Positions 9,531 through 23,117 are shown, numbered from the stretch's first letter. The stretch: DNA of 64,000 nt from Cheiracanthium punctorium (GCA_038373885.1 JAWZYV010013169.1:62001-126000), one strand, 5' to 3'. Notes: generated by a model not told the origin, from the letters alone. Numbers and translations are program-made.

Positions 9531-11700
9531 CGAAGTCGATTTTTTCATGATTACAATACTTTCCTTACATGGTACATGTTCGTAAAGTAAAAAGTGAGAG
9601 CGCCATCCGATATGACATTAGAAAACAAGGTATTTAAGTTGCCAATATGCCTGTTCCTATAAAAAGCAACAGCAAAAATAATTTTAATATTTCAAATGAA
9701 AACTGCTACCTTTTTTGTATAGTTCCCAGCTTCCTGGTTCAAATCATAATGGCTTCAAAATTAAAGAAAGCTGAATCGAAAATGGCTGATTCATGTACAT
9801 GAAACATGGCCGAGAAAAGTTGATGTGATCAAAAGGAAATGAAAGCGCTAACGATATGTCACTATTTAATCGAGAAGATTTGAATTACAAGACGATTTGT
9901 TAAGACTAATTTTATTAAAATTACTAAAAATTCTGCATAATTCAAAGTTTGTTTTAATTATTTTTTTTAATTTTCGATGTCGCACTGTCTTGGTTAACAT
10001 TCATCAACTGAAGAGTTCTGGGTACAGGCAGAAAAAAATCAAAAACTTATTTCAAATCATTAATAAAATAAAAAACTGGAAATTAGTATTTTTTAATCTG
10101 AAAATTATTATGAGCAGTTTTCATAATTTATTAGAAAATGGAATTTGTACTCATAAAATATAAGCATTGCTTTAAAAATTTTTAAATGTTTAATAATTTC
10201 ACATCTTTTGCTCATGACATTATGAGTTTAGTACCAACTTTAATGAATCTTAACACAAAATATTTCAACGTACAACATAAATGTTATACTGAAACTTAAA
10301 ATTTAAGATTTGTTTGATGAAAAATATGAGTAATTCATGAAAATACTTTTTGTTTTTCTTATGCGTAAAGCATATTTTCTTTTACAAAACTACTATCTAC
10401 TGGTAAGTTTTTAAAAAAATCAATGAAAATAGTTTTATTTTCTTATCTGCAAAACATACAAATATTTTTTTTAACAAAACTAGTATCCAGTACTAGTGAT
10501 CAATTTAATAACTTATAATTGAATAGCGAGAATGTTCAGAAATATCAACAGTACTGTGAAATGCATTTTGATAACTCTGAGAAAGAGGGCTTTCTGTAAG
10601 CGAATTTTCTACAAAAGGCAACTTTTCGAATTCATCATACATGGCGTAAAACTTAAGTAAAACACTTTTATGCAAATAATGGTTATAGGTAGCCATAAAT
10701 CAAATTGCGTTCTGGGTTTATGCCAGCATGCTATAAAATTGGAAACAATTTGTGCTCGTGGAGGAAAGACTTTAAAGTAATATTTAAATGTGATATGATG
10801 TTCTTCATCTTCACCCCTTTTTTTATTAATGGACTAAAATTAATTGGTATTGAGCTTAAAGAAAAGACTAGACAATGTAAGGAATAAAAACCTCTGAAAG
10901 CTAAATAAATCACAAGTACTGTTAAGTGGAAAAATTGTACATGAGATTAGTGTGTATAAAGAGTTTATGAACTGATAAAAATATTTCAAACATATTCTCA
11001 GCCTATGTGCTTCTTTTATATGTATAGATAGATATCTCGCGGTTTCCTGTATTTTTCTTAAAATGGCATTTTATTACTTAACATTGGTAACTTTTACCGA
11101 TGTATTTATTCATTCTAATACCCTTTTAGTTTAAGTTTCATTAATTGTTCTTCTTGAATGCTTTTCAAATTTATTTTCACTTGTTATTTGTTTCGAATAG
11201 ATCTTGATTTCGTTGTTCTAGATTTATTAAGCAAATGTTAAGCATGTGATATTGAGTAAGAATTTTCTTCTGTTATACCGACGTCTTGTAATTTGTCGGA
11301 TCGCTTCGTCTGCTGTTATTCTTAATCCACGGTAGTTTTTCTTAAAATTTTACTCTATATATTTTTATGGTAATTCTTAAAAACAACTAAGCCATCCAGC
11401 CAATTAATTACATCTGAGAGTGTTTAAGTTGTAGAATATATTTCATAACTCAGCCCTTAACACGGGAACTGCTGTCTCCAAGACCGCGCAACATGTTTCT
11501 CACATCACACCTAATGCATGCTATGTCCAGTTGAAAGATTATTCCTCCGGCTTTACATTTCTTGGCTTTAACTGTAACTTCTTGTTATCACAACTCTTTT
11601 GCAAGTCTGTCTAGTTGAAATTTCACCTTATTCTCATAGAACGGTCTGTGAGACCTCACCTCTGTCTCACTGTTACAATTTTCGACAGTAATAGTATATT
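9531..11700. other. No gene seen; A+T-rich spacer
   Basis: Frames here are short and rich in Lys, Asn, Ile and Phe, as expected from base composition. No transposon ends or RNA genes recognised. Confidence 0.5.
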
Positions 11701-11789
11701 AGATTCGTTTATCTATCTAGAAGTCTCTAGATAAAGTTGGAAGTGATTTTACAGGAGAATATGGCTGTACAGAATATCTGTGAAAGCTT

Positions 11790-12372
11790 TTACGGAAAGC
11801 ACTTCTTACGGAAAGTACTTGTCTGAAGAATTTTCTTCTGACAAGAATGTTTTTTTTAATGCAAAAGAAGCTGATTCTGTAAAAACTCCTACTACGGAAA
11901 AATCGCTTCAAATGATCATGTTTTGAAAATATAAACAAAAAAATTTATACATTATAAAACTTCCCCACTAAGATATTAGATAAAAATTTTTAATTATCCT
12001 ACAAAAGTTGGAGTTGAAATTTTAGATGGCAAAAAAGTTCTGTCCATTTCAGTGGTAGGACAATAATCCGTTGGCCTATGGCTCTTTTCTATCATAAACA
12101 GATATGAGTACCTTAAACGAATACATTTTGCACTAAAACTATTCTCAAAACCTTTTAATGGACACGATATTGTTTTTGAAAGTATTAACGAGGTAATTAG
12201 TCCAACTGCTACAACAGTCACAAAATTTAAAAAATCAAAGAAAATTTGTCGTATGTGTCCCCCAAGAAAGAAAAGAAAGACAGACTATTTTAATTTATCG
12301 TGCAAAGAACCTATTTCTTTGAAATGGAAGCAAAAATTATGCAATGAATTCTCTAAAGCTGACGTAGACTAA
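11790..12372 (+). pseudogene. Coding-like relic, unidentified protein
   Basis: Reading plus strand from about 12001, a frame gives TKVGVEILDGKKVLSISVVG, a TAA at 12068-12070, then about 100 open codons to TAG/TAA at 12370-12372. The last part includes VFESINEVISPT, a basic Cys pair segment KICRMCPPRKKRKTDYF and CKEPISLKWKQKLC. Upstream, near 11790-11925, another frame gives a Ser/Glu-rich stretch (KAFTESTSYGKYLSEEFSS). The residue mix is more protein-like than in neighbouring DNA. The paired Cys and basic patch are loosely reminiscent of C-terminal Cys-rich tails of some transposases, but I do not recognise the protein. The in-frame stop and frame change suggest a dead copy. It could also be a chance frame. 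Confidence 0.3.
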
Positions 12373-12479
12373 ATTGCAATGAGATACTGCTATTTTATGT
12401 ACTGTCAAAATTTTCTGTATGGTACTACATACAATTTTCTCCTATTAAAACTTTCCTTGCATGATACATAGTAAAAACA

Positions 12480-12585
12480 ATTATATCTCAACGAAAAACA
12501 CTCAAAACCTGGTGTTAAAAGATTATATAGATAAATGTTTAAAAACACACATGAAAACGGTCCTTATCGATTGGGACGATCGTTC
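12480..12585 (+). repeat. Dispersed repeat, relative at 20235-20315
   Basis: GAAAAACACTCAAAACCTGG followed by TGTTAAA and AAAACACACATGAAAACG resembles GGAAAAAGCACTCAAAATAC...TGTTAAA...AAAACACGCATAAAATG at 20237-20304. The latter lies near the end of the decayed Tc1-like element, so both may be fragments of one family. Confidence 0.45.
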
Positions 12586-15220
12586 GACTGAAAAAATCTT
12601 CAGTCTTGATGAGCCGTCTATACTCAGTCTCACAAAATAATAGGGACTCTATTATAATTCATAACAGATATTATTATTTCTTTAAAAAAATTCATTATTT
12701 CACAACAAACACGTTCTAATTTTTATTTTTGCTGAAATTACTGCAGCATATAATTTTCATTGAAAAATTTAAAGCTATGGGAAATTTTTCTAGTTAAGCT
12801 TTTTTATCACTTTAAAGTGTACAACAAATATTGTTTTTTGTGTATTAAATGTTTAAAAAATTATTTAAGCGGAATACCACGGTGATATTTTTAATAGGCG
12901 ATTTTTAAAAATTTAATAATGTTCTGTGGTCTCTGAGACCACACGTCCTCTGTTATATTTTATTTCTTTACCTCCCTTGTTATACGGGATAATAACTGCT
13001 AATTTAGAATAAGCAAAATGTGCAATTAAAAATTGTTGTCTGGGATATTTACAATAATTCCGCTGAAGTCTGAGGCGCACTGAAGCCTACCTCTGCCATA
13101 ATCCCATAATTGTTTTTTTCGGTATCTTCAAAAAATTAGTACTGACATAATAGAAAAAGTTATCAGCTAATCGAAATTATAATAATTTCTTTTAATATTG
13201 ACATTTACATGTATACTGTAATCACATTGAGTGAAAGCTCATTCACCTATGAGGTAGCCTCTGCACAATAATGTAATCTGTTACACAACATAGGAAAAAC
13301 ACAGATGAAATGATAATGGTGTATATATTGAATGCGTGAAGAAATTTAAGATCCAAATTCTTCGTACATTGTCAACAAAATCTCTAAAACTTAATGAATT
13401 CATGACATTTAATCACGTATGTGTGACCTAAACAAAAGGCATGCCACCACAAACATATATAAAGTGAAGTATTTTATTGAAAGCAAGGAATTAATCAAGA
13501 TTTCATATGACTTCCTCGTACGAAAAATCCTCGAAAGAATGTTATTGATTTAACAATAAAATATCACTATAAATTATTATATTTTCTGTAGTTCAATGTA
13601 CTATCAGAAGTATTATTTTATAATTATATGTTACTTTTAATCGCTGCCTTAGCGTTACAATACAATTTGGGGGAGGGGGGTGAATATCAAATTCAGGGGT
13701 TAGAAGAGTAAAATTTTTCTTAAATAGTTTTAAGCAAAATTTTATTAAAAAATTGAGAAATTTAGAAATTGTTCCCTGATATTTTCCCGATTTGCTACAA
13801 TGATTTAAACAATCGTTTTACAAATCATTCAGCATTTTAATTTTTAGTACTTCTAAAATTTAATAACTTATTTAATTTCATTAATTAAAATGGTTTATAT
13901 TTCATTCATTAATAATTATTTGTTTTATTAAGAATCAAGGCATGAACGCATTTAACATAGTTATGATAGAAATAGACTAAATTTTTGTCAAGTAAGATAT
14001 TAAATGCATTTACATACTTAATATCTTACGTGTGAAAAACAGATTTTTACTGAATTATTACTCTAATATAACAGAATTTAAATATTTACGTCAAAATGTG
14101 CAATGCTTATAAAGTATTACACAGTTTTGGCAGCATGCTTTTGCATGGTTAAGATAAATGCATTATTCATTCTGTAAAAAAAGGTTGGCTTAAACTCAAA
14201 ATTGAATTTGATGGAAAAGATATTAAATCATGGGCCGAAGCAAGTGTGTGCTAATTTTTACCAAATAATATTTCTCATTCAAAATGAATATTTCGAAATA
14301 GATTACTGTCAAACTTATCTTTTCTGTCTTAAAAGAATTTTAAATTGCTTGAAATGAAGTGGTGTAAGACAGAACGATAAGAAAAACTACTAAATTCAGT
14401 TAAAACTAAAACTGTATTAAATAACTTCTTTTTTAGGTGAAGCAGATTATGCTAAGGAAAACAAGATTGATCAGTGTAATACATTCTTCATGCACTTTAA
14501 ATATGAACCTGGCAATGAAAATGTAATACTGATAAAAGTGCACTTAATACGGAATTTAATTTAAAAATATTTAGAAGTAAATTAAAAATATTTTATAGAA
14601 ATACTTTTTATTTAAATTATTTTTATTTTTAAAGCACATAACTTTAATAAATTAAACTTTATTTATTTTGAAGCAGTGTTCATATGCGTCAAATGTTCAT
14701 TTTATATAATCTGAAGCAGGGCTCGCTCATATGTGGCTGTGTGAAATTTTCGAAATACCGCTAAATAGTTAAAATTAAACATACCATATCTTAGAAGTGT
14801 TAAAAATACTCGCTTCAAACATTAAATAACCCATGTGGTTGATTTTCTTTCAAAGATTAAAGAATTAAGCTACCTTTTTCCAGAGATCTTTGAAAAATTT
14901 GCTTTTATAGCCTTATCAACCTAATTTCGTGATGAAAGCAACGTTACATATAAATATTTCTCTGAATTAAAAATAACCTTTATGTTTGACATGATCCAGA
15001 GACTAAGGTTAGTCTTAATATCTCTTTGATATGATTTTATTCAAAGAAGGAGGTAAGTAAAAATCCGCTTTTTTTCGCCCATGCGCCAATTCATAACATA
15101 CAACATTTTTCTTAATAGTGATACGCAGTCAAAATAAAAATGCTAACCTTTTCGAGAGACGTTTTTATCAAGCAGAGAAGACGGGGGGAAATGTAACTAT
15201 ACAAAACCATTTATAACAAA
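12586..15220. other. No gene seen; A+T-rich spacer
   Basis: No supported coding, RNA or mobile features. A purine run GGGGGAGGGGGG sits near 13669-13680. Confidence 0.5.
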
Positions 15221-15222
15221 TA

Positions 15223-15860
15223 TCTCTGTCCCCCCCCCACACTTGCACTAGCTGAATTGTCCCTGGACCATCCAGTAGCAGCGATCGTCTTGAAGTGTAT
15301 CATCATATCCAAGACTTGGTGTTTTTGTCCGAGTCTGGCGACAGCACCCCAAGTGTTCTGTTAAAGATGCAATGTACGCACAGCAAACAACAACACTGAC
15401 ACCAGCTTTGCACTGATCATAACGTTCAATGTTTGGATTATCACTTATAACCCGCTGTTATATATGTGTTATATAATTTCGTTTTATAAAGTCGAACAGC
15501 AGAGACATACTCTCGATGTAGTACATGAAGAGAGTACATTCCCGTTGAGCTAAGTTGTTCGTGATGGAAGGATCAGTTTTGCTTGAGCTGATCCATCCCA
15601 ACAGTCGTACGTTCTCCTATGTTAATCCTGGGAAATCCGGAAGATCAGAGACACTTAACGGAATCCATGTGGTCCTTTTGCTTCTCCATTTATTTTCTTC
15701 AACCGTCCGCTGTAAGTAGCTGGGTTTCTTTCAGAACTAACATACCCAACTGACTAAATCTAACATCCTCTGGTCAACTCCATTGTCATCCTCAGCATTG
15801 TTAATTCTTATTGGACGGAAAGCATTAAGATTCGCGCACACGATTCTATCGTAATCTCTA
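15223..15860. other. GC-elevated unidentified segment
   Basis: Base composition is clearly less A+T-rich than on either side. On the minus strand several separate frames stay open with protein-like content, including NTWGAVARLGQKHQVLDMMI (from 15360 leftwards) and RINNAEDDNGVDQRMLDLVS (around 15820-15750), but stops break them. A 19-codon frame MISAKLVSVLLFAVRTLHL lies at 15420-15364 with its TAA at 15363-15361. It could be a decayed retroelement, a promoter/first-exon region or an LTR. I could not find terminal repeats or a primer-binding site to decide. Confidence 0.3.
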
Positions 15861-15864
15861 ATGT

Positions 15865-18800
15865 AATGTAGTATTTGAACATTTGGAATAAGAATCGCAT
15901 TGATTACCAGGCATTGATTTTAGATAAAACACATGAAACACATACAATAATACGTTATAGAATAGCCTCAAAACAAAAGAAAAATTCAAATACAATGAAA
16001 TAACACCTGTGAGGTCGAGACACTTTGGAACACATGCAGCGTAGGCTTACCCACCTCCTTTGACTGTTCTTTTTATCTGTATGAGAAGAAGAATTATCAT
16101 AGTGATGCATGAGTCCACTAAACTTTCCACATTTAAGAATTTCTCGGAGGCATTTTGTGATGCTCCAGATAGCTATAATTGCCTTTTGTTCTAACTTGAC
16201 AAAAACCATTCTTACTGGTTACATTAAGGATGCATTATTTTTTTCGCTCTTTGTTGTCTGTTTTCAACGGATCATCTTCAAAGATCCATATTTTGAATTT
16301 TTGACATACTGGAACTTCAAAAAACAGTTATGAACTTTTTGTCACCAGGTAAAATTCTGGAAAAAATATGATGTTTCCCGTTATTAAGTAACTTTAGAAT
16401 TTCTTCACAGATTCGAACATGACACGCTCCACTTTTGTGGTGTTCCGTTGAATTTTAGGAAACTCCAAGGCAAGCTAAATTTTTCTAACTGGTAGTTGTT
16501 CTATTCTTAATGCTTTTGAAGAACAAAGAACAGTATCAGGGAAATTGTGCCGTCAAACCAATTATTCTGTGGTTCCTTACAGACCAAAAACCAAACTTAG
16601 ACTCTTCTTTCGGCATACAGGTTTCATATAATTTTTCACAAAAACATTATCTTGTACATGGGCAATCATTGCTATCCTACATTTCTATAAATGATTGAGT
16701 TATTTTGGTGTATCCTACATTTTTTAAAATTATGAGTACTGATACAAAATGTGTTTAATCCTTCCATTATTCTTCTTTCTTTTGAGAGTAAGTCAATTTA
16801 AGATAAAACTATATACCTTGGCTAAAACTAGACTACATCTATAATATAATTACTGTGCTTACGATTATTTATTCTATTATGAGGATTTCTAAATTTATCC
16901 CTTTTTAAAATAATCTATCAACATTGAATTGTTCTGAAATTTGAATTTTGAATTGTTTGTTTAAAGTCATCTAAAATTATCAATAACATTTAAAATCTTT
17001 TAAGTATTACAGTCTTCTAAATAGCAACCTTAAACTCAAAATATTTACGATGCATGACAAAAAGAAAAAGATTTACAGAACATAATTAATTATGAATACA
17101 ACGAGAGCTAGGGCTATGCGGCTGTTTCCCGCTGACTTCTTTTAAGAATATTTTTTTTTTTTTATGTCTGTCAACCACAAAGCCCACATCTGATATATGC
17201 CTTGATTTTACAAGTAGTTTAACAATCCCGAAACCCTTAATATATAACGATAACGTACATCAAATGATTTTGTAAATAATATTATATCCTTTGTTTCAAT
17301 AATTTTATATCCGTGGATACAATTTTACAAATGGCGTAGAGTGTTTCGGACAAATATTTTGGTGTCCGAAACAGTCTCACTGACAAAACCCGAAATTTTT
17401 TGTTAAAAATTGTGTAAATCCAAACATCATTTGAAGACATATGTATGTAGTTTAATATTTAAGGGCACATATATTTTACAAGAATGGTTTTATCGAGACT
17501 AGTTAAGGATGGTATTTTGGTAAAGGAAGGTATGGCATATTTACTGATACCTGAGAGGGTAAAGGGAAATGGTAATAATCATCTTATTTTTGAAATTTAA
17601 TATTATTTATAATTTAAATTAGCATTTATGCTGGGTAAGTAACGCTGTATAAAGGCAAAGAGTACGAAATCAATTTTTTAAGATCCAGTAACAAAATTCT
17701 TGCATAGTTTGTTTTTCCAAGTCCAGAAGATATTTCACAAACTCCAGAAATTTCCTTTTAAGTTCTGCCAAAACCAAAAGTGTTAGACAGTACAAAAAGA
17801 CAGAATTCATACATGTTTTTTTTGTGTGAACTTCAATCATTTAAACATCCCATGACTATTATCCAGTTTGAAGTTTTGCATTTTATTCCTGCTCGGCTTA
17901 AATGTATAAATGTAATACTATATCTGATGTTCCGAAGAACAAAATTTTGTACTTATATGATTAATGGAATAATTAAAATTGTCCGAGACAGCTCTCCACC
18001 CCCACCTCTACAAGGTTGCTTCGGTCAAATTAAATGTTCCAAAACTGACTAATAAATAATCATAGCAGCGCTCTTGTAATAAAGTCAAGTTCAGAAAAGC
18101 ATAAATGCACATAACATGTTAGTAAAAATATTAATTTTCATTTTAATACCAACTTTTGTGTGCCCAGAAATGCTAATATGGGCCGAAGAATCCACATCCT
18201 CCCTACAAATTGACTTTTCCCGTTTCTACATCACAGTAACAATTTCAACTGTTTGTACAATAAATGTTTCATAAATAAACATCACTTGCACTTTTAAATT
18301 GTATATTTTAATACATGTAGAACTTGCAATCAAAAGGCATTAAATCATCTTTTCGTAAAATTTATTTTAGAACTTTTTTTAATTTTTATGCAAATTTTCA
18401 CTTCTCTTTCATCGGCATATACATTTGAAAGAGTTCAAAATAGAATTTTTCAATCCGTGTGATTTCAAGTCTATTAGCTTAAAAATTGCAAATTTGTTTC
18501 ATGCGGCTTTTGATAATAATCAGCCCCTATATCATTGCAATTCCAAATACCACACACCACATTTCTGCACGCCCCAATGTAAACTTATACAAATATTTAC
18601 TAAACACTACAGTCGCATCTTCCGAATCTTCCAACCATTTCGTTTAATAAATAATTACCAGTTAATATAACCTCTTGAAAGGGAAAAGATTGAAGACGAA
18701 GAAAATTCTGGCAGAAACATTTTGTTTGACAGATGTCGATTTTTCAGCTCACGGGAGCGAGTCAAAGCATAAAATGGTTAGGCTGGAAAACAAATTTGTA

Positions 18801-19290
18801 CTTTCACTGGCTGAAATCCAATTTTCCAGGATTAATGAGGCAATGATTTTCCAATTTGTCAGGAGCCAGACGTTTAAAAGAGGAAAAAGGTGGTTAAAGC
18901 GTAGAATATGCGGTGAATACTTTTATTTTGCTTGGGCTAATTAGAGTTTACTTTGTTAAATTGGGAACTTAGATTGCAAAACAAACCCCTGTAGGAAGTT
19001 AATAATCGTTTTGGGATGAAATGAGAAAGCGTTTTACGGGGCTTTGCTTTATCTCGAGGTTTACATTTTAGGAAAAGTTTAAGTGCCTTTGAAATTTTGA
19101 AATACTTTAAAGATCAAACAACGATTTTGTTTTTCTTTCGTGATTACGTTTGAATTGCGACTCTTAACAAACGAAAGCTAATTATTTGTATAAGCTTTTG
19201 GATTCTTTTATCAACTACTGTTCTTTGCACAATACCAAATATTTACAGATTCTTCGAATGTGAACTCTATCCGGAGATATAAAATCAGCA
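15865..19290. other. No gene seen; A+T-rich spacer
   Basis: Nothing is supportable apart from a short hairpin at 17343-17372 and poly-T near 17150-17163. Confidence 0.5.
17343..17372. repeat. Perfect 10-bp inverted repeat, 10-base loop
   Basis: GTTTCGGACA and TGTCCGAAAC flank AATATTTTGG. It is too small to class; it might be a subterminal hairpin of an old transposon. Confidence 0.75.
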
Positions 19291-19296
19291 AAAGTG

Positions 19297-20428
19297 CACA
19301 GGTCTCTAAAAGTTAAGGAACAACATGTTTTTCGAAGCTCAACATAAAAAAAAGGACACTAACAATAAAATGGATAGTTTTTATAAATAATGAAAATGAA
19401 TTTTATGTACCTTTCTGCAAAAACAATAGCTACCACCTTTTTATAGAAAACAACATGCACATATGAGTGAGAAAAAAATAATCAAATATCAGGCTTTCGT
19501 AATTACGAGTATAACTTTTGTTAACAGATTCGTTGACAATAGGCAGTAGGGTCCCGCGATAATTGAGAGAAGCCGTTTGCTCGATTCTTTAAGGTGGCGG
19601 TCGGTCGGATGGGTGGAAATGGAGTTGTCACTTGCTGTTGCTTTAAGGCGTTTTAATGTGTCAAGAATTGTGGTCCGCCGTCTCTAGAATCAATGTCAAA
19701 ACAAAGCTTTTTGGTCTAGAAGACATGTTCCAGGTCGATCACAAGACACAGCACCTGCAGAATACCGTTTTATAGCTCTTTCGGACTGAAGGAAAAGAAG
19801 CATTTCTGGCCGCAACTTGTTGCAGAGCACTCTGTAGCATCAGGGATAAGAATATCGGCTAGTACGGTGCGAAGGCGTCTTCACAATTCACGCCCCTATG
19901 CAAGGGTACAAGTTGTGTGTGTCCCCCTCAATGGACGACAGAGAAGGGCCCGCTTATCTTGGGCAAGAGAACGCATTTCCTGGACCAGACAGTAATGGGC
20001 TTCTGTATTTTTTAACATTCGAGTCCAGATTCACACTGGAGAGCGATTCAGGACGTCTGTTGACCTGGAGGGAACAAAGCACCAGATACCATCAATCCAA
20101 CACTATTGAGCTTCGAAAATAGCTAGCTTTATCTGCAGCCCTGAATCTGATAGAGTATCTTGGTAGACAAGTTGCTGCTTCAATCCACCTCCAAGGTATT
20201 TAGGAGAGCTGGAGCAAGGCTTATTCCGTAAGGAAAAAGCACTCAAAATACTGGTGTTAAACTTTAAAATAAATACAAATTTTGTGAAAAAACACGCATA
20301 AAATGATACTTATAACAAGAAGGCTTATTCCGTGTCTGGTCTTCGCTGCCATTTCGGTAACCGACAACTTAATGTTCAGTCCTGGTCGGTGTAGAAACCG
20401 GTTGTTCCTTAACTTTTGGAGGCCAGTG
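19297..20428 (+). mobile_element. Decayed Tc1-like element (second family)
   Basis: The left end CACAGGTCTCTAAAAG and the right end (reverse complement) CACTGGCCTCCAAAAG both continue as TTAAGGAACAAC. They form a 28-bp terminal inverted repeat with three mismatches. TA follows the right end at 20429-20430; the left TA has decayed to TG. Inside is a broken transposase in the plus direction. The inverted repeats differ from those of the element at 6371-7676, so this is a separate family and much older. Confidence 0.82.
19590..20230 (+). pseudogene. Broken Tc1-like transposase with internal deletion
   Basis: Scattered over different frames are recognisable Tc1 pieces: GRSQDTAPAEYRFIALSD (from about 19732), SASTVRRRLHNS (about 19857), CVPLNGRQRRARLSWARE (about 19916), then FESRFTLESDSGRLLTWRE with TRYHQSNTIE (about 20016-20110). 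The first catalytic Asp is lost (FESRF instead of DESRF). The sequence then jumps to LNLIEYLGRQVAAS (about 20137), the counterpart of the third catalytic block with its Glu, so the region holding the second catalytic Asp is deleted. Several frameshifts and stops confirm it is dead. Confidence 0.85.
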
Positions 20429-20504
20429 TATTTAATAACTAAAACCGAAACACTAAATTGCATTGAATCGCATATCAGTCTGTACAGGAATTTAATTTTC
20501 ATGG
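20397..20504 (+). repeat. Tc1-like right end plus flank, copy 1
   Basis: From AACCGGTTGTTCC through the TIR, the TA target and 75 bp of outside flank ending in TTTCATGG, this matches 20781-20887 at high similarity. Sharing of outside flank shows the duplication happened after the insertion. Confidence 0.88.
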
Positions 20505-20780
20505 AAAGTCGTTGCCGCCAAAGCAGTCAAGCTAGGGGTGGGCATATCGCTTATTAAAACTATTTTTTTTAATGTTTCGATGACATTTCACCACATAAAA
20601 CTATTATATATTATTTTTCCAAGTATGGACTTTTCCAGCGAGACTGCTTTTTTTTGTAAATTATTTTTGAGTTTTTCTTATGTCAACTTCTATGTTGCAG
20701 TCAATACATAACTGTTTTGTGCACATGTCATCCAAATTTGATGTTTCTACATTCACTCATTTGTAAATTAGGCTCAAAAA

Positions 20781-20887
20781 ACCGGTTGTTCCTTAACTTT
20801 TGAAGGCCAGTGTATTTAATAACTAAAACAGAAGCACCAAATTGCATTGAATCGCGTATCAATTTGTACAAGAATTGCATTTTCATG
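20781..20887 (+). repeat. Tc1-like right end plus flank, copy 2
   Basis: A second copy of the 28-bp right TIR, TA and flank, 384 bp further right, with no transposon body next to it. Confidence 0.88.
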
Positions 20888-23110
20888 GTCAGTGGATGGT
20901 TACAAACAGCTTCTGAATTCAAGAGAGTTTTCAAAGAAAAATACTTTTTACTTATGATGCAAAACATTTCTGAAACTTTCACTTGATGTCATCTTGTATG
21001 CAGCACTTCTACATATTTTGTTTTGAATATTTTGATATGAATGTCTCCAAAATGAAATATTCTTCTATTTTCTGCATTGTTTAAAGCGTTTGCAAGGATA
21101 TCATGTAAATAATTCTTGATACTGCACAATAAAGTGTTTCATGCGTAGCTATAAATTGTGCTCGGCGAACATTAAATAATGCGCAAAAGAATCTTCTGCA
21201 AGATGCAGGAAGTAGATCATCTAATTAGTAGGCATGCCTCGTTGACTAAAGTTGCTGCTCAACTAATATTTTCTGTATAAGAGAAGGCTATGGTCTCTAG
21301 AAGAGATGATATAGAAGAGCTGCTATCTTACTCCTGTGACGATATTTAATATGTTCTCCTTTACATTAATAAACTAATGATGTTCTCTACTCATCATATG
21401 GTAAAACAACAGTTTACAGTATTCCACATCACTATCCTGAAGGAGCAGTACAGTAACCGACTATCAAAAGTGACCTTTGGCGGTTTACTAAGAACTCTAC
21501 CAACATCTCTCATATGTCGCAGCTGCTGTACGTTGTTACTCTTTCCAGCCAACTAATTATATGCTGATTTTTCTACAGTACCCTTAATTATCTGTGAACA
21601 TTTTACTGCTTCGACTTCATAGCTGCGTCTCTTTCACCTACAATCACCTGTTTTGTTTTGTTTTGTTTTTGCTCTACAGGGCTACAAATTCTCAAATTAT
21701 TACATTTTTTTCACTTTTCAGAACTATGTAATTGTAAACCTTTCTAAACCAAAAATAGATACACTGTTTAAAATACATCTGTAAATTAACGTAAGACGAC
21801 TGGCAGCAAAGTTGCAAGAAAATGTCCGTTCTGTTTATTATTTTTCCGTTTTCTAAAAATCTATATGTTAACTTTCGGTTTTACTAAAACTGCTAAATAA
21901 AATATCGTATTTGCTATCCCTAGTATCGAAACCTCAGTCGGAGTGACAGACTGTTACTCTTGTCCACTAAACTCTATTTGACTCGATCTGGATTGGCCAA
22001 AGGTTGAAGTGAAGATTATTTTAATCTCAGAATGGGATTTGGGTGGGGAGGCGGAATTTGAAATTCTTGTCAGTGTTGTCCAATTATTATTTACATACTC
22101 AAGTTATTGGATCGGCAAGAAATTAATTTCAATTTTTACAAATGTAAGTAGTAAAAAAACTCAAACTATTTGACAAGTCGGTTTAGATTTCTTTTACAAA
22201 TATTCTGACAGGCATTAAAAAAGGGGGGAATTAATAACATTAGCTGCTAAAAATTGCCACTTATCTGATTTTTCGTTCCTTATTTGAAGTAAAAAAGCAG
22301 AAATTAATCTCTAGCCATTCAAGCATTTATGAATGTGAATTGAAACACCCTTGGTTATTAAAGGCAATTCTTTGTTAAAAAATTAATTAATTCTAGCTAA
22401 TTACTCATAAGAGCACGTTTTTCGGCAATATTTCTTTCCAACGTTCAAAAAAAGTCTAACGAAAATCCATTTTCCAAAGCTATTTACGAAACTTACAAAA
22501 CAAGCGAAACAAGGAAATTTACCGTTTTCACATGAAATTTTGAAAGTTGAAACATCTTTCTTCTTTTAGCGGAAAATTAGCAATTCATGGGGAAAACGGC
22601 CATTTTCCTGAAAATTAAGTCTAAAAGTATCCTGAATTTTCAAATTATTTTTAATCGTGTATGCTCACTTCCCGAAGATATGCTAACTTTAAAATTAATA
22701 AAAAAATTGTAAGTAACACCCTATATATAAAATGAAATCGTTTCGTATGATAAAAAAGTGTCCATTCTTTAAAAGCTAATAATCATTTCTCTTTTCACAT
22801 AATCAAAAAGTAAGGTGTACCCTAAATGGTTAATACTGGTTCATTTTATTCATGAACGTGTTGTTCACGAGGTCAGGCATTAGTTAGAACCATTCAACTC
22901 CAGTTTATTTAAGTATTCTTATTATAAATTTACATTTTCTTTCTTTTTTATATATTGCAACAAATATAAATTTTACACGTTATCCAGTCAAATAGAATAG
23001 TCAAAAATTAGCCTTTAACACTCCAACTTTAAGACTAAATATGATCGGCAGCTCCAACTTATTCTCCTTATATTTTGGCTTGCAGATTTAGATGCCAGGC
23101 TTTAAATGAT
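20888..23110. other. No gene seen
   Basis: A+T-rich DNA with only short frames. A short TTTTG repeat lies near 21653-21668. No ends or arrays recognised. Confidence 0.5.
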
Positions 23111-23117
23111 CTTGAAA

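Noticed and set aside
20533..20550. AGGGGTGGGCATATCGC as a hAT-type terminal motif
   Set aside because: No matching opposite end or 8-bp duplication was found nearby.
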